Assembly (NCBI GenBank): GCA_964504335.1
Contig: CAZDET010000002.1
Location: 62,001-126,000 of the forward strand
DNA length: 64,000 nucleotides
From: CAZDET01 sp964504335
GTDB lineage: Bacteria; Bacteroidota; Bacteroidia; Chitinophagales; Saprospiraceae
Direction: 5' to 3'
Within the stretch, counting starts at the first letter, position 1. Every line of letters starts with the position of its first letter. The position numbers and the translations under genes were made by a program. Shown here one piece after another: positions 29,217-38,191 of the stretch. Under the pieces are notes generated by a model that was not told the DNA's origin, made no database searches, and saw only the letters and a program-made list of their open reading frames with translations.

Positions 29217-32200
29217 GTGTGCATGATCAATCCGTACCGAATCGTTTCCCTTCCGGCTCTCTTAGGAATAGCAGGTGCCTTCTTGCTGTGCGGATGTGCC
29301 AATTACCAAATCCACCTCGCCGAACCAACCACCGTATCGCCCTTACCCAATAAGGATTCGCTTTCCTACACACTCTATCTAGTCGGTGATTTGGGCTACG
29401 CCCCGCAAGCCGGCCTTCATACATTAGAACAACTGACGCGCTTGGCGCAAACATCCGACAAACAAGCAGACCTGTTGCTCCTGGGCGATCTTACCGATCC
29501 GGGCGGCTTACCGAGGAAAAAAGAGACCGAAGATCGGAAAGAAGCCGAACAGCAGCTCGAACGGCTAACCCAATCGCTGGAGTCGTTTTCGGGGAAAATC
29601 TACGTGGCGCCCGGCGATCGCGAACTGGGGCCCAAGGCAAGTGTACGCAATCTCCAGCGATTCGAAAACTACCTGAAAGATACTGAACTGGACCTCGAAT
29701 TCGTCCCCGATGACGGTTGCGGCGGCCCCGACGATGAAGAATTGACCGATGACATCAGTCTGGTCGGAATCAATACGGCCTGGTACCTCTCCAACTGGAA
29801 TAAAGACCCCGACATCAATGCCGACTGCGACATCCGCGATCGCGGAACCTTCATGCTGGCCTTCGGCGATGAGGTGCGCGGCCTGCGCGACAAAACCGTA
29901 ATCGTAGCGATGCATCATCCGTTGCGTTCCAGCGGAAATAAGGACGGTTATTTCACGCTGGAGCAGCACCTTTTTCCGCTGCGCGACCTCTCACCGGGAC
30001 TGTATGTTCCGTTGCCGGTGGTCGGTTCGCTGTTTCGCTTCATCCAGAAAGTAGCCGGAGGCCGACAGAGCCTTTCGGGCATTCGCTACAAGGAGATGGT
30101 ACGCGGCCTGACTGCCCAGATTGAGGATACCGAGCATATTATTTTCGTGTCGGGCCACGAGCGGATTATGCAATATACCAAGGAGGACGACGAGTATTAC
30201 CAGATCATTGCCGGTAGCGGTAGTAAACCCGGCCCCTCCGGCAAGGCTGCCGAAACGCCTTTCAGCTACGGGCACCGGGGTTTTAGCCGGTTGGAGTTTT
30301 ACGAAAAGGGCAGCGTTTACGTAGCCTTTTACACCGTCTCCGAAGAGCAGGCGACTCCGCAGTTGGTATTCCGCCAGAAAATCCAGGATAACCGCTTTCT
30401 ACCGCCCGAACCGGACCTGCCGCCCGTGCCACCCTTGGAAACGAATGACACCTCGGTGCTGGCAACCGTATATGGTACGGAAGCCCCCAAGCGAAGCAAA
30501 CTCTTTTTGCAGTTGTTCGGCAAGCATTATCGCCCCCTTTACTACGAGCCGGTTCGTGCGCCAATCGTTCAGCTCGACACTTTATTCGGTGGTCTCTCGC
30601 CCTACCGCCGGGGAGGTGGTATGACCACTCAGTCGCTGCACCTCGCCGACAGCCGGGATCGACGCTATCAGATGCGCTCCGTGCGCAAAAATCCCGTCCA
30701 GCTCCTCCCCTACCCGCTCGAAAGCTCCTTTGCGGCCGAAGTAGTTCGGGAGCAGTTTACCGCCATCCATCCCTACGGAGCGCTTGCGGTTGCCCCAATG
30801 GAAGAGGCCCTGGGGCTCTACGGTGCTCGCCCGATGTTAGCCTACGTACCCAAGCAGGATCGCCTGAGCGATTTCAACAGTGGATACGGCAATGAGCTCT
30901 ACCTGATCGAGGCTCGCCCCGATGAAGATTGGCGCGAGTTGGACTATTTCGGCAATTCGAAAGAAATCATTGGTAACGATAATGTCCGAGAGGAAATCAC
31001 CTCCGATTGGAAAAAGCGCGCCGATCAGCGCCAATACTTGCGCGCCCGATTGCTCGACGCGATCCTGGGCGACTGGGACCGCCACCGCGATCAGTGGCGC
31101 TGGGCCACGATCGAGCAGGAAGATAAGCATGTACTCTACAAACCCATTGCTCGCGACCGCGACCAGGTCTTCAGCAATTTCGACGGAACGCTGCTCGCCA
31201 TTATCCGACGGGCCGTACCGGCTGCACGAAAATTGAAACCGTTCGACGAGGAACTCGACGATCCCTACTGGCGCGGCTCGAACGGAAAATGGAACGACCG
31301 CTTCTTTCTCACCGAACTCACCTGGGAAGACTGGCGCGCCGAAGCCTCCTTCATCACCGAGCACCTCACGGATTCACTGATTGATGCCAGCCTCCGGCAG
31401 CTACCGGCGGCTACCCAAAAACCCTCTCTGGAAACCTACCAAATCGATCGCAAGCTCCGGGCCCGGCGCGATCAACTCCTCGAATATTCCCGTGCATTCT
31501 ACGAAACACTCGCCAAGGAAGTCAACGTAATCGCTACCAATGACGATGACTATTTCGTAGCCGAGCGCGCTTCCGATGGGCAATTAACCATTCGGCTCTA
31601 CGACCGCAGCGACAAAGGCGACGCCGACGAGCTCTATTATTCCCGCACCTTCTTGCCCAAGGAAACCAAAGAGGTGCGCCTGTACGGCCTCGGCGGTGAG
31701 GACTACTTCCAGCTCAGCGGCAGCGGTCGGTCGCCAATTCGCGTGCGTATCATTGGTGGGCCTGATAAAGATGAGGTAGGTGGCACCGAGGGCCGGGGCC
31801 CCACCATCGTTTACGACGGAATTGAAGGCATGAAGGTAAACAACCGCACCCCCGGTACTCGCCTCCGCCTAACGCCTATCCGCAATTTCAACCAGTATAA
31901 CTTCCTGGAATTCCAACAGGATTACGTCGTTCCTACTCCCGTATTCGGATTCAACCCAGACGATGGTCTATTTATCGGTTCGGGGTTTCGGTGGCGCAAA
32001 CATGGCTTCAAGCACGATTCCCACGCCCAGAGCCATCAACTCAAGGGTGGCATTTCAGTCACCAACTGGGCCATCCAGATGGCTTACGATGGAGAATTCA
32101 ATGACCTGTTCGGCTATCGCCGCGATTTTGCCATGCGGGCCGACTTCCGCAGCCGGCAGTATGTCGTCAATTTTTTTGGATTGGGTAATGATACCGAAGA

Positions 32201-32957
32201 CGATGCAGATGATCTCGATTTCAATCGCGTGCGTCAACAACGCATTTTGGCGCATCCGACCGTCCGATTTCGGTTTGGCGAACGCGCTCAGCTCCGCCTC
32301 GGACCAATTTACGAGGCCGTATTGATCGATAGTACAACTGGTCGATTCATCGTCAGCGATGATGCTAGGGTTCCGGATCGCGTCTTCGACCGCCAACACT
32401 TCGGCGGCTACGAAGTCAACTTTTCCATTAATACCTTAGCCATTCCAATGCTACCCGACCGCGGATTGCATCTGGAGGTATTCGGCGGACAGCAGTGGAA
32501 CCTCGAGGAGGGCGACCGATCCTTCTACCGCATTGGCGGTTCGTTGAGCTACTATCTCTTCTTTGGGAACCGCATCGTCGGCATTGCCACCCGGGTGGGA
32601 GCCGAACACGTAGATGGCGATTTCGAGTTCTACCAGGCCGCCCGCCTGGGCGGACGGACCAACCTGCGGGGCGTTCGGTCGGAACGCTTCCTGGGTAATA
32701 CCGTCTTTTACCACAATACCGATTTGCGCTTTCGCCTTTTCGGTGTTGGCAAGGGCTTCATTCCAACCGTGGGTGGGTTACTTTTTGGATTCGACTATGG
32801 CCGGGTCTGGCTGGAGGGAGAAGACAGTGATACCTGGCATACTTCTTACGGAGGCGGTATCTGGGTGGCCCCTTTCAACATTGCCATTATCAGCGCTGCC
32901 TTCTACACCTCCCCGAGCGATCAACGATTCATTCTTAAAGCGGGCTTCCCGTTCTAA
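29217..32957 (+). CDS. Lipoprotein fusing a metallophosphoesterase to a BamA/TamA-like barrel
   Basis: This 1246-residue protein has a lipoprotein signal (lipobox LCGC, Cys at about residue 27). A calcineurin-like phosphoesterase domain spans about 45-385: LVGDLGYAP, LLLGDLTDPGG, APGDREL in place of the usual GNH, VAMHHPLRS and FVSGHERI provide the metal ligands. A long middle region (about 400-880) is unassigned. The C-terminal third is a 16-strand-type barrel of the BamA/surface-antigen kind, with the strand signature GGRTNLRGVRSERFLGNT and a terminal Phe. The enzyme would thus be anchored in the outer membrane by its own barrel. Substrates are unknown; phosphate scavenging is a plausible role. 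Confidence 0.8.
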   Translation: MCMINPYRIVSLPALLGIAGAFLLCGCANYQIHLAEPTTVSPLPNKDSLSYTLYLVGDLGYAPQAGLHTLEQLTRLAQTSDKQADLLLLGDLTDPGGLPRKKETEDRKEAEQQLERLTQSLESFSGKIYVAPGDRELGPKASVRNLQRFENYLKDTELDLEFVPDDGCGGPDDEELTDDISLVGINTAWYLSNWNKDPDINADCDIRDRGTFMLAFGDEVRGLRDKTVIVAMHHPLRSSGNKDGYFTLEQHLFPLRDLSPGLYVPLPVVGSLFRFIQKVAGGRQSLSGIRYKEMVRGLTAQIEDTEHIIFVSGHERIMQYTKEDDEYYQIIAGSGSKPGPSGKAAETPFSYGHRGFSRLEFYEKGSVYVAFYTVSEEQATPQLVFRQKIQDNRFLPPEPDLPPVPPLETNDTSVLATVYGTEAPKRSKLFLQLFGKHYRPLYYEPVRAPIVQLDTLFGGLSPYRRGGGMTTQSLHLADSRDRRYQMRSVRKNPVQLLPYPLESSFAAEVVREQFTAIHPYGALAVAPMEEALGLYGARPMLAYVPKQDRLSDFNSGYGNELYLIEARPDEDWRELDYFGNSKEIIGNDNVREEITSDWKKRADQRQYLRARLLDAILGDWDRHRDQWRWATIEQEDKHVLYKPIARDRDQVFSNFDGTLLAIIRRAVPAARKLKPFDEELDDPYWRGSNGKWNDRFFLTELTWEDWRAEASFITEHLTDSLIDASLRQLPAATQKPSLETYQIDRKLRARRDQLLEYSRAFYETLAKEVNVIATNDDDYFVAERASDGQLTIRLYDRSDKGDADELYYSRTFLPKETKEVRLYGLGGEDYFQLSGSGRSPIRVRIIGGPDKDEVGGTEGRGPTIVYDGIEGMKVNNRTPGTRLRLTPIRNFNQYNFLEFQQDYVVPTPVFGFNPDDGLFIGSGFRWRKHGFKHDSHAQSHQLKGGISVTNWAIQMAYDGEFNDLFGYRRDFAMRADFRSRQYVVNFFGLGNDTEDDADDLDFNRVRQQRILAHPTVRFRFGERAQLRLGPIYEAVLIDSTTGRFIVSDDARVPDRVFDRQHFGGYEVNFSINTLAIPMLPDRGLHLEVFGGQQWNLEEGDRSFYRIGGSLSYYLFFGNRIVGIATRVGAEHVDGDFEFYQAARLGGRTNLRGVRSERFLGNTVFYHNTDLRFRLFGVGKGFIPTVGGLLFGFDYGRVWLEGEDSDTWHTSYGGGIWVAPFNIAIISAAFYTSPSDQRFILKAGFPF

Positions 32958-32967
32958 GTTACTCCTG

Positions 32968-33912
32968 ATGAAAATACTCGAACGACACTCCACCTTACTT
33001 TCCATACTCATCCTGGCTGCCATTTCGCTGGTGGCCGTGATTTACGGAATCGCTACGTTTCGCAGCCAGCCGACTAGCAGCAGCTTTAGCCCGGTGAGTA
33101 GTTATGTGTTTCCATACGACCTTTCCGAGCCCTCTCAGACTTTTTCCCTGCCTGCGGAATTAGAGGAAATTTCGGGCCTGGCCCACTATCAGGGTTCGGA
33201 TATTCTGGCCGTCCAGGACGAATTGGGCATCCTCTACCAATTCAACCTGGATCAGCAGAAGATTATCCGAAAAATCGAATTCGGCAAAGATCGCGATTAC
33301 GAGGGGGTAGCCTTTAACGACGGCCATGCTTACATTCTCGAAAGAGATGGCGACTTGCACGTAGTCAACGACTTTTCGGCGGACGTTGTCGCCTCCGATA
33401 AATTCGAAACCGAATTTTCCTACCGCAACAATACGGAGGGGATTTGCTACGATCCCGTTTCCGGAAGGCTACTGATCACGCCGAAGGAGCGGGGGCTGGA
33501 GGCGGCCAACCGCACCGAAAACCGGCGCGGAGTGTACGCCTTCGACCTATCGGAAAACCGGCTGCTGCCCGATCCCGTCTACTACGTCGATGAAGAGGAT
33601 CTGGGAGAAGTTATCTACGAGCGGGCTGAGCGGCGATTGATGAAGCCCTCCGCCATTGCCGTAGAACCGCAAACCGGACATATTTTCGTACTTTCTTCCG
33701 TCGGGCAAGTGCTCGTAGTACTTGACCGGCAAAGCCATATCTTACACGTGGAAATTTTGCGCCGAAACGATTTCAAACAACCGGAGGGCATTGCATTCAC
33801 TGCCGAGGGCGATTTACTAATCAGTAACGAAGGGCAGGGTTCGGGAGCCAATTTGCTCCGATTCATCCGACAGTCGGATGTGACGACCGATCCGCAAAAC
33901 ACCGCCGAATGA
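32968..33912 (+). CDS. SdiA-regulated-like beta-propeller protein, membrane-anchored
   Basis: This 314-residue protein has an N-terminal membrane helix or uncleaved signal (STLLSILILAAISLVAVIYG). A repeat-rich domain follows with ISGLAHYQGSDILAVQDELG, KDRDYEGVAFNDGHAYILERDGDL and NNTEGICYDPVSGRL; such phrases are typical of the SdiA-regulated family, related to phytase-like propellers. No catalytic role is established for the family. The ATG at 32968 lies 10 nt after the metallophosphoesterase gene; the longer frame overlaps that gene and is rejected. It overlaps the HD-PycTM gene by 4 nt (ATGA), so the two are translationally coupled. Confidence 0.78.
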   Translation: MKILERHSTLLSILILAAISLVAVIYGIATFRSQPTSSSFSPVSSYVFPYDLSEPSQTFSLPAELEEISGLAHYQGSDILAVQDELGILYQFNLDQQKIIRKIEFGKDRDYEGVAFNDGHAYILERDGDLHVVNDFSADVVASDKFETEFSYRNNTEGICYDPVSGRLLITPKERGLEAANRTENRRGVYAFDLSENRLLPDPVYYVDEEDLGEVIYERAERRLMKPSAIAVEPQTGHIFVLSSVGQVLVVLDRQSHILHVEILRRNDFKQPEGIAFTAEGDLLISNEGQGSGANLLRFIRQSDVTTDPQNTAE

Positions 33913-35105
33913 GTAAGGATACTGCGACCAAGGAGCTGACTGAAGCGGCTGAGGAGTACGTTCGCGAATTGCTGTTCAACGAGCTGGATACGAAAGTCGT
34001 GTTTCACAACTACGGGCACGCCGAAGAACTGGCCGACGTGGCAAAAAAACTCGCCAAGACCGCCGATCTGGAGGAAGCGGAGAAAACCCAATTAGTCCTG
34101 GCGGCCTGGTTCCTGGATACCGGCTTCACTGTCGATCCCCGAGATCCCAACCCCCACAGTTGCCAAATTGCCCGCGATTGGTTGAACGGGCAGGGCTACG
34201 AAGCGACCGACGGAGTTCTTCGGCTGATCAAAAGCGTCCGGGAAACCGATCCCGATCGGTATACCGACCTGCAGGCGCTGTTTCACGACGTGCGATACAA
34301 CTGGCTGGGTCGCAAGCGTTTCGACCGCCGGGCAAAATTGCTGCGCCTGGAGGAGGAACAGCTGCGCGGCGAACCGATCCCACACGCCGAATGGGAACGC
34401 CGGATGCAGGGCCTGCTCATCGACCGCCGCTACCTGACCGAAGCAGGAATAGAAGAATACCAGGAACGGCTGCAACGCAATCTCGCCGAACAGCGGGATA
34501 CTACCGCGAAAGCCGTGCAGAAAACCACGCGCAAACAATCCGGAAAAAACTACGGCCGCGGCATTGATACCGTCTACCGCACCAGCTTCCGCAACCACAT
34601 CAATCTCAGTCGGATTGCAGATGGTAAGGCCAACATGATGATCAGTATCAATACGATTATCCTGTCGATTTTACTCGCGGTGTCGGGGGCGGGGCTTAGC
34701 TTTTTCGAAGATATCATCTACACCAGCCCGGGCTTCATTTTACCGATCATTTCACTTATCCTCAGCTCCCTTATTGCGGTCGTGTTCGCGGTGTTCTCCG
34801 CTCGCCCGAAAGTGACGGAGTACAAGATTCGCCACCGCACCCCCGAAGAGCGCGACCCCGGTGCCAGCCTGCTGTACTTTGGCAATTTTTTGCAACTGCC
34901 CAAAAAGGAATTTGTGGAGTACATGGCCGACGTCAAGGATGATCAGGAGATCCTGTACGACGATCTGGCCCGTGACCTGTACGATTTGGGAGGCGTCCTG
35001 CAAAGAAAGTATTTCCTCTTAACCATTTCGTACAATATCTTCGTGGGCGGATTGGCACTTAGCGTGCTGATGTTCCTTATCGTATACTTATTTTCGATCG
35101 TATAA
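33909..35105 (+). CDS. HD-like domain fused to a Pycsar-effector (PycTM/DUF5706) membrane domain
   Basis: This 398-residue protein has an N-terminal HD-type domain (about residues 25-150) and a C-terminal PycTM domain (about 225-398). The PycTM part has the opening helix NLSRIADGKANMMISINT followed by three to four membrane segments, ending with LTISYNIFVGGLALSVLMF. This is the membrane module of Pycsar phage-defence effectors, which damage the membrane when a cyclic pyrimidine nucleotide binds. The HD part keeps the first His (FHNYGHAEELAD) and a late Asp, but the His-Asp dyad reads AAWFLDTGF where AAWFHDTG is expected. Metal binding is therefore doubtful. No cyclase gene lies nearby, so a defence role is uncertain. 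Confidence 0.75.
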   Translation: MSKDTATKELTEAAEEYVRELLFNELDTKVVFHNYGHAEELADVAKKLAKTADLEEAEKTQLVLAAWFLDTGFTVDPRDPNPHSCQIARDWLNGQGYEATDGVLRLIKSVRETDPDRYTDLQALFHDVRYNWLGRKRFDRRAKLLRLEEEQLRGEPIPHAEWERRMQGLLIDRRYLTEAGIEEYQERLQRNLAEQRDTTAKAVQKTTRKQSGKNYGRGIDTVYRTSFRNHINLSRIADGKANMMISINTIILSILLAVSGAGLSFFEDIIYTSPGFILPIISLILSSLIAVVFAVFSARPKVTEYKIRHRTPEERDPGASLLYFGNFLQLPKKEFVEYMADVKDDQEILYDDLARDLYDLGGVLQRKYFLLTISYNIFVGGLALSVLMFLIVYLFSIV

Positions 35106-35113
35106 TTACCCAG

Positions 35114-35141
35114 ATTCATCATTATCCAATTACCCATTCCT
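35114..35141 (+). repeat. Imperfect G-free repeat before the 5'-nucleotidase C-domain gene
   Basis: Four imperfect units (ATTCATC, ATTATCC, AATTACCC, ATTCCT) run directly into the ATG at 35142. The tract has no G and resembles the heptamer tracts before fadA and the SUI1 gene. Confidence 0.5.
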
Positions 35142-35936
35142 ATGACCAGGTTTGTCTTCCTGCTCACCTTGCTGCTGGCTTTGGGCTGTGCTCGCCAGCA
35201 GGAGCTGACGCGCATTGCGCCCACCTACTATCCCATCGATGGCGAGAACCGTCCGGTCGACGCCGATTTCGGCGAGGCCCTGACCGTTGCTCCATCCACC
35301 TACGACCAACGAGCCGGTAGCATCGATAGCATTGTAGCGCCCTACCAAAGCCAGCTCAATGCCCAGATGAGCGAGCAGATTGGGTCGCTTCCCCAGGCCC
35401 TGCAACGCTTCGGCGATCAGCCTACCCTTGGATACTGGGTCGGTGACCTACTCGCCATAATGGCGGATAAATACTACGACGACCACAACATCGACTTTGC
35501 TATTCAAAATGCCGGTGGCCTGCGCATCCCCGAATTGCCCGCCGGCACCCTCACCGTTGGGCAGATTTACGAATTGATGCCGTTCGATAATGTCCTCGTC
35601 GTGTTGGAAATAAAGGGCACGACCGTCCAGGAACTCGTCGACCGCATGGCTGCCAGCGGAGGTTGGCCCTCCAGCGAAGCCCTCACCTATACCATCCAGG
35701 ATAAAAAAGGAATTGACACCCGTATCAACGGCGCGCCGCTCGATCCGTCCGCCACCTACTACGTCGCCATGCCCGACTACGTGGCCAATGGCGGTAGCGG
35801 CTGCGATTTCCTCACCGATAGCCCCCAATTTTCCACGGGCCAGTACATCCGGGACGTCATCATCGAGTACGCCAAGCAGGAAACGGCCGCCGGCCGCGCC
35901 ATTGAGGGGCGGATGGAGTCGGGGATTAGATCTTAG
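35142..35936 (+). CDS. Lipoprotein with only the 5'-nucleotidase C-terminal domain
   Basis: This 264-residue protein has a lipoprotein signal (lipobox ALGC). Its single domain matches the substrate-binding C-terminal half of UshA-type 5'-nucleotidases: DFAIQNAGGLRIPELPAG, QIYELMPFDNVLVVLEIKG and YYVAMPDYVANGGSGCDFL. The catalytic metallophosphoesterase half is missing. In Bacteroidota the two halves are often encoded as separate adjacent genes, but the next gene here is a HAD enzyme on the other strand and no matching catalytic gene is seen nearby. The partner may be elsewhere, or the protein may act as a nucleotide-binding lipoprotein. Confidence 0.85.
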   Translation: MTRFVFLLTLLLALGCARQQELTRIAPTYYPIDGENRPVDADFGEALTVAPSTYDQRAGSIDSIVAPYQSQLNAQMSEQIGSLPQALQRFGDQPTLGYWVGDLLAIMADKYYDDHNIDFAIQNAGGLRIPELPAGTLTVGQIYELMPFDNVLVVLEIKGTTVQELVDRMAASGGWPSSEALTYTIQDKKGIDTRINGAPLDPSATYYVAMPDYVANGGSGCDFLTDSPQFSTGQYIRDVIIEYAKQETAAGRAIEGRMESGIRS

Positions 35937-35938
35937 TA

Positions 35939-36667
35939 CTATATCACCACCCTCCCATCCAGCAGCCACTCCGTTGCTTCGCGCAAGCTCTTTGCTTCCA
36001 GGTAGGTATGTCCGTCGAGCTGGTGTTTTGCAACTTGCTCGTGGGCCCAGGTTTGTTGAAAAGGGACGTGGATGGCTTGCGCTCCTAGTTCGAGCACCGG
36101 TAGGATATCCGAGCGCAGGCTATTGCCAATCATCAGAAAGGATTCGGGAGGAATTTGATATTGCTCGAGGATTCGGCGATAAGTGGCCGGGTCCTTTTCC
36201 GATACGATTTCGACGTAGTGAAAGCGGTCGGCAATGCCGGAGCGCGCCAGTTTGTTTTCCTGATCGAATAGATCGCCTTTAGTAATGACCAGCAATTGGT
36301 AGTAATTCTCCAGTGCATCGATCGCGAAGGCGACGTGATCGAGTAGCTTGACGGGCTGGGTTAGCATTTCCTTACCCCAATCGATGACTTGCTGAATCTG
36401 CCGGGCGTGCAAGCGGTAGTCGCTAAGCTCAATGCAGGTTTCGATAACCGAAAGGATGAAGCCTTTGACGCCGTAGCCGAAGAGTTTTAAATTTTCGCGT
36501 TCCCGGGCATATAGCTCGGCCTCGAACCGAGCCGAATCTTCGATGAAATCGCCGAGCAGCTCGGCACAGCGCTCCTGGATCCGGACGAAAATGGGTTCAT
36601 TAACCCACAGGGTATCATCTGCGTCAAAGGCTACGTATTGTAAGGACTCCAATCTCAGTCCGTCCAT
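35939..36667 (-). CDS. HAD family hydrolase (YjjG-like)
   Basis: This 242-residue enzyme has the four HAD motifs: FDADDTLW (motif I, nucleophile Asp at about residue 15), LLVITKGD (motif II Thr), the Lys in SEKDPATYRRIL, and IGNSLRSDILP (motif IV). The helical cap between motifs I and II matches the YjjG/phosphoglycolate-phosphatase branch, which acts on small phosphorylated compounds, sometimes nucleotides. No signal peptide, so cytosolic. It ends 2 nt from the convergent 5'-nucleotidase C-domain gene. Confidence 0.9.
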   Translation of the reverse strand: MDGLRLESLQYVAFDADDTLWVNEPIFVRIQERCAELLGDFIEDSARFEAELYARERENLKLFGYGVKGFILSVIETCIELSDYRLHARQIQQVIDWGKEMLTQPVKLLDHVAFAIDALENYYQLLVITKGDLFDQENKLARSGIADRFHYVEIVSEKDPATYRRILEQYQIPPESFLMIGNSLRSDILPVLELGAQAIHVPFQQTWAHEQVAKHQLDGHTYLEAKSLREATEWLLDGRVVI

Positions 36668-36748
36668 CGAAACAGGTTTTTATTTATTTATACCGGGTTA
36701 ACAAGAAAAAAAAAAATGTAGTTTCGAGCGGTAAAAGCGGACCAAACA

Positions 36749-37288
36749 ATGCGATCGACTACTTATATGTACCGATTTCTCCTCGGTATGGGTGCCCTCT
36801 TTCTATTCAACATGTGCGCCGCTCCCTCCAACACGATCATCGAGCCGGAAACCCTGGCCGATCCTACTACGGTTATTTTAGTACGCCATGCGGAGAAGGA
36901 CTATGGCCACGATCCGAACCTTACCGAACAGGGGCGCGAACGCGCCAAACGCCTTGCCTTTATGCTCGAAAACATCGACATAGATGCCATTTACAGTACC
37001 AATACCCGGCGCACCCGCCAAACGGCGGAGCCTACCGCACTAGCCAAAAACCTGGAAATTAAACCCTACACAATGTTCGATGTCGATGTGCTCGCCCGAA
37101 TTATCCTAAAGAAGCACAAGGGAGAAACCGTGCTGGTGGTTGGTCATTCCAACACCACACCTGCACTAGCCACCCTTCTGGCCGATCCCCAATTGTACGA
37201 TCGGTTCAGCGAACTGGACTACACCAACATGTACATCGTGACGCTGGCCAACGGCCACGAGCCGCGGGTTTTGAAGATGCGTTTTTAG
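36749..37288 (+). CDS. Exported histidine phosphatase family lipoprotein
   Basis: This 179-residue protein has a signal peptide with a lipobox-like FNMC (Cys at about residue 28). A compact histidine phosphatase domain follows: VILVRHAEKDYGHDPNLTEQG (RHG-type motif as RHA), STNTRRTRQTAEPTA and VLVVGHSNTTPAL (second His). It resembles the SixA-like short branch but is secreted. An in-frame start at 36767 is equally possible. A TAGTTTCG box at 36719-36726 may be a -7 promoter element. The stop codon is 3 nt from the convergent gene. Confidence 0.87.
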   Translation: MRSTTYMYRFLLGMGALFLFNMCAAPSNTIIEPETLADPTTVILVRHAEKDYGHDPNLTEQGRERAKRLAFMLENIDIDAIYSTNTRRTRQTAEPTALAKNLEIKPYTMFDVDVLARIILKKHKGETVLVVGHSNTTPALATLLADPQLYDRFSELDYTNMYIVTLANGHEPRVLKMRF

Positions 37289-37291
37289 AAT

Positions 37292-38188
37292 CTATTGAAT
37301 TCCCAACACCCAGCCTTCTTCCAAAAGAACGGTCGTCCGGTCTGCTGCCGAGAGCCCTTTTGGTGCCTCAAAATAGGCGGCTAATCCCTCCTGAACATTC
37401 AACTGCCAAAGATGAGCACTTAGTGCTGCTACCTGCCGGGCATCTTTCACCTGGGGGCCATCGGGAAGCGGAACGATACCCGGCCAGATTTCTGCGTGGA
37501 CAATCAGTGGTTCTTCCCCGTTCGGTAGCTGAAAACCGGTTTCGAAGGGCCAGACCAGGCTTTGGCCCTTTAAGCCCGGCACCTCAAATCGCAACTGGTG
37601 TAAGTAGGGAATCCCGGTTAGCGCCTGGCTACCGACGCTCGCCGGATAGGCCAATTTCCAGGCTGGCTGCAATTGTTTGTGCCGACGCTCGACCAGGCGG
37701 CGCTCCGTCAGTACCACCGAATCGATGGTGACCGGGAAGGAATGCTCTTTGTGAGTCGATAAGTACATACCGGCCTTACCCGCCGGACAGGCCCAAAAGG
37801 GGTAGCAATCGCCTGACAACCGGCGATTCAGGGTTTGGGCGGCGGCAAAGCGGTTATTCGCATTCTTCTCGGTGTCCGAGATTAAATCCGACCAATATTT
37901 CCAAATCGCCCGCCAGGCGGGGCCTTTCTCCAGTCCGAGCGCAGTAGCCAGGCCCGACGGGTAGCCGTATACGAAATCAAAACCAAGCAGGATGCGCTCG
38001 CCCGTAGAGACGGCCGCCAGAAGCTCCTCGATCAACCATTGAATCAGCGCACGGCGGGTTCGAAAATACCGGGGTGCCATAGCTCCTTGGCGTCCATGCA
38101 TGCCCACCCAAAGCGCATTCGCCGACGGGCGGACCGGGGTGGGCCGATCTGCCGCACTCCAGTCGATGATGATGATGCGATCAAACAT
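37292..38188 (-). CDS. Conserved protein of unknown function (possible RNase H-like fold)
   Basis: This 298-residue cytosolic protein opens with RIIIIDWSAADRP and later has RILLGFDFVYGYPSG. An Asp at the end of the first strand and a second acidic strand recall RNase H-like folds such as DUF429, but this is only a resemblance. A middle motif is CYPFWACPAGKAGMY. Homologues have, as far as recalled, been given cobalamin-related names without support. It lies 3 nt after the queuosine-precursor transporter gene on the same strand and is probably co-transcribed. Confidence 0.6.
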   Translation of the reverse strand: MFDRIIIIDWSAADRPTPVRPSANALWVGMHGRQGAMAPRYFRTRRALIQWLIEELLAAVSTGERILLGFDFVYGYPSGLATALGLEKGPAWRAIWKYWSDLISDTEKNANNRFAAAQTLNRRLSGDCYPFWACPAGKAGMYLSTHKEHSFPVTIDSVVLTERRLVERRHKQLQPAWKLAYPASVGSQALTGIPYLHQLRFEVPGLKGQSLVWPFETGFQLPNGEEPLIVHAEIWPGIVPLPDGPQVKDARQVAALSAHLWQLNVQEGLAAYFEAPKGLSAADRTTVLLEEGWVLGIQ

Positions 38189-38191
38189 GAA

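Noticed and set aside
33909..35105. A complete Pycsar defence operon
   Set aside because: Only the effector-type membrane domain is present; no pyrimidine cyclase gene was found in the neighbourhood.
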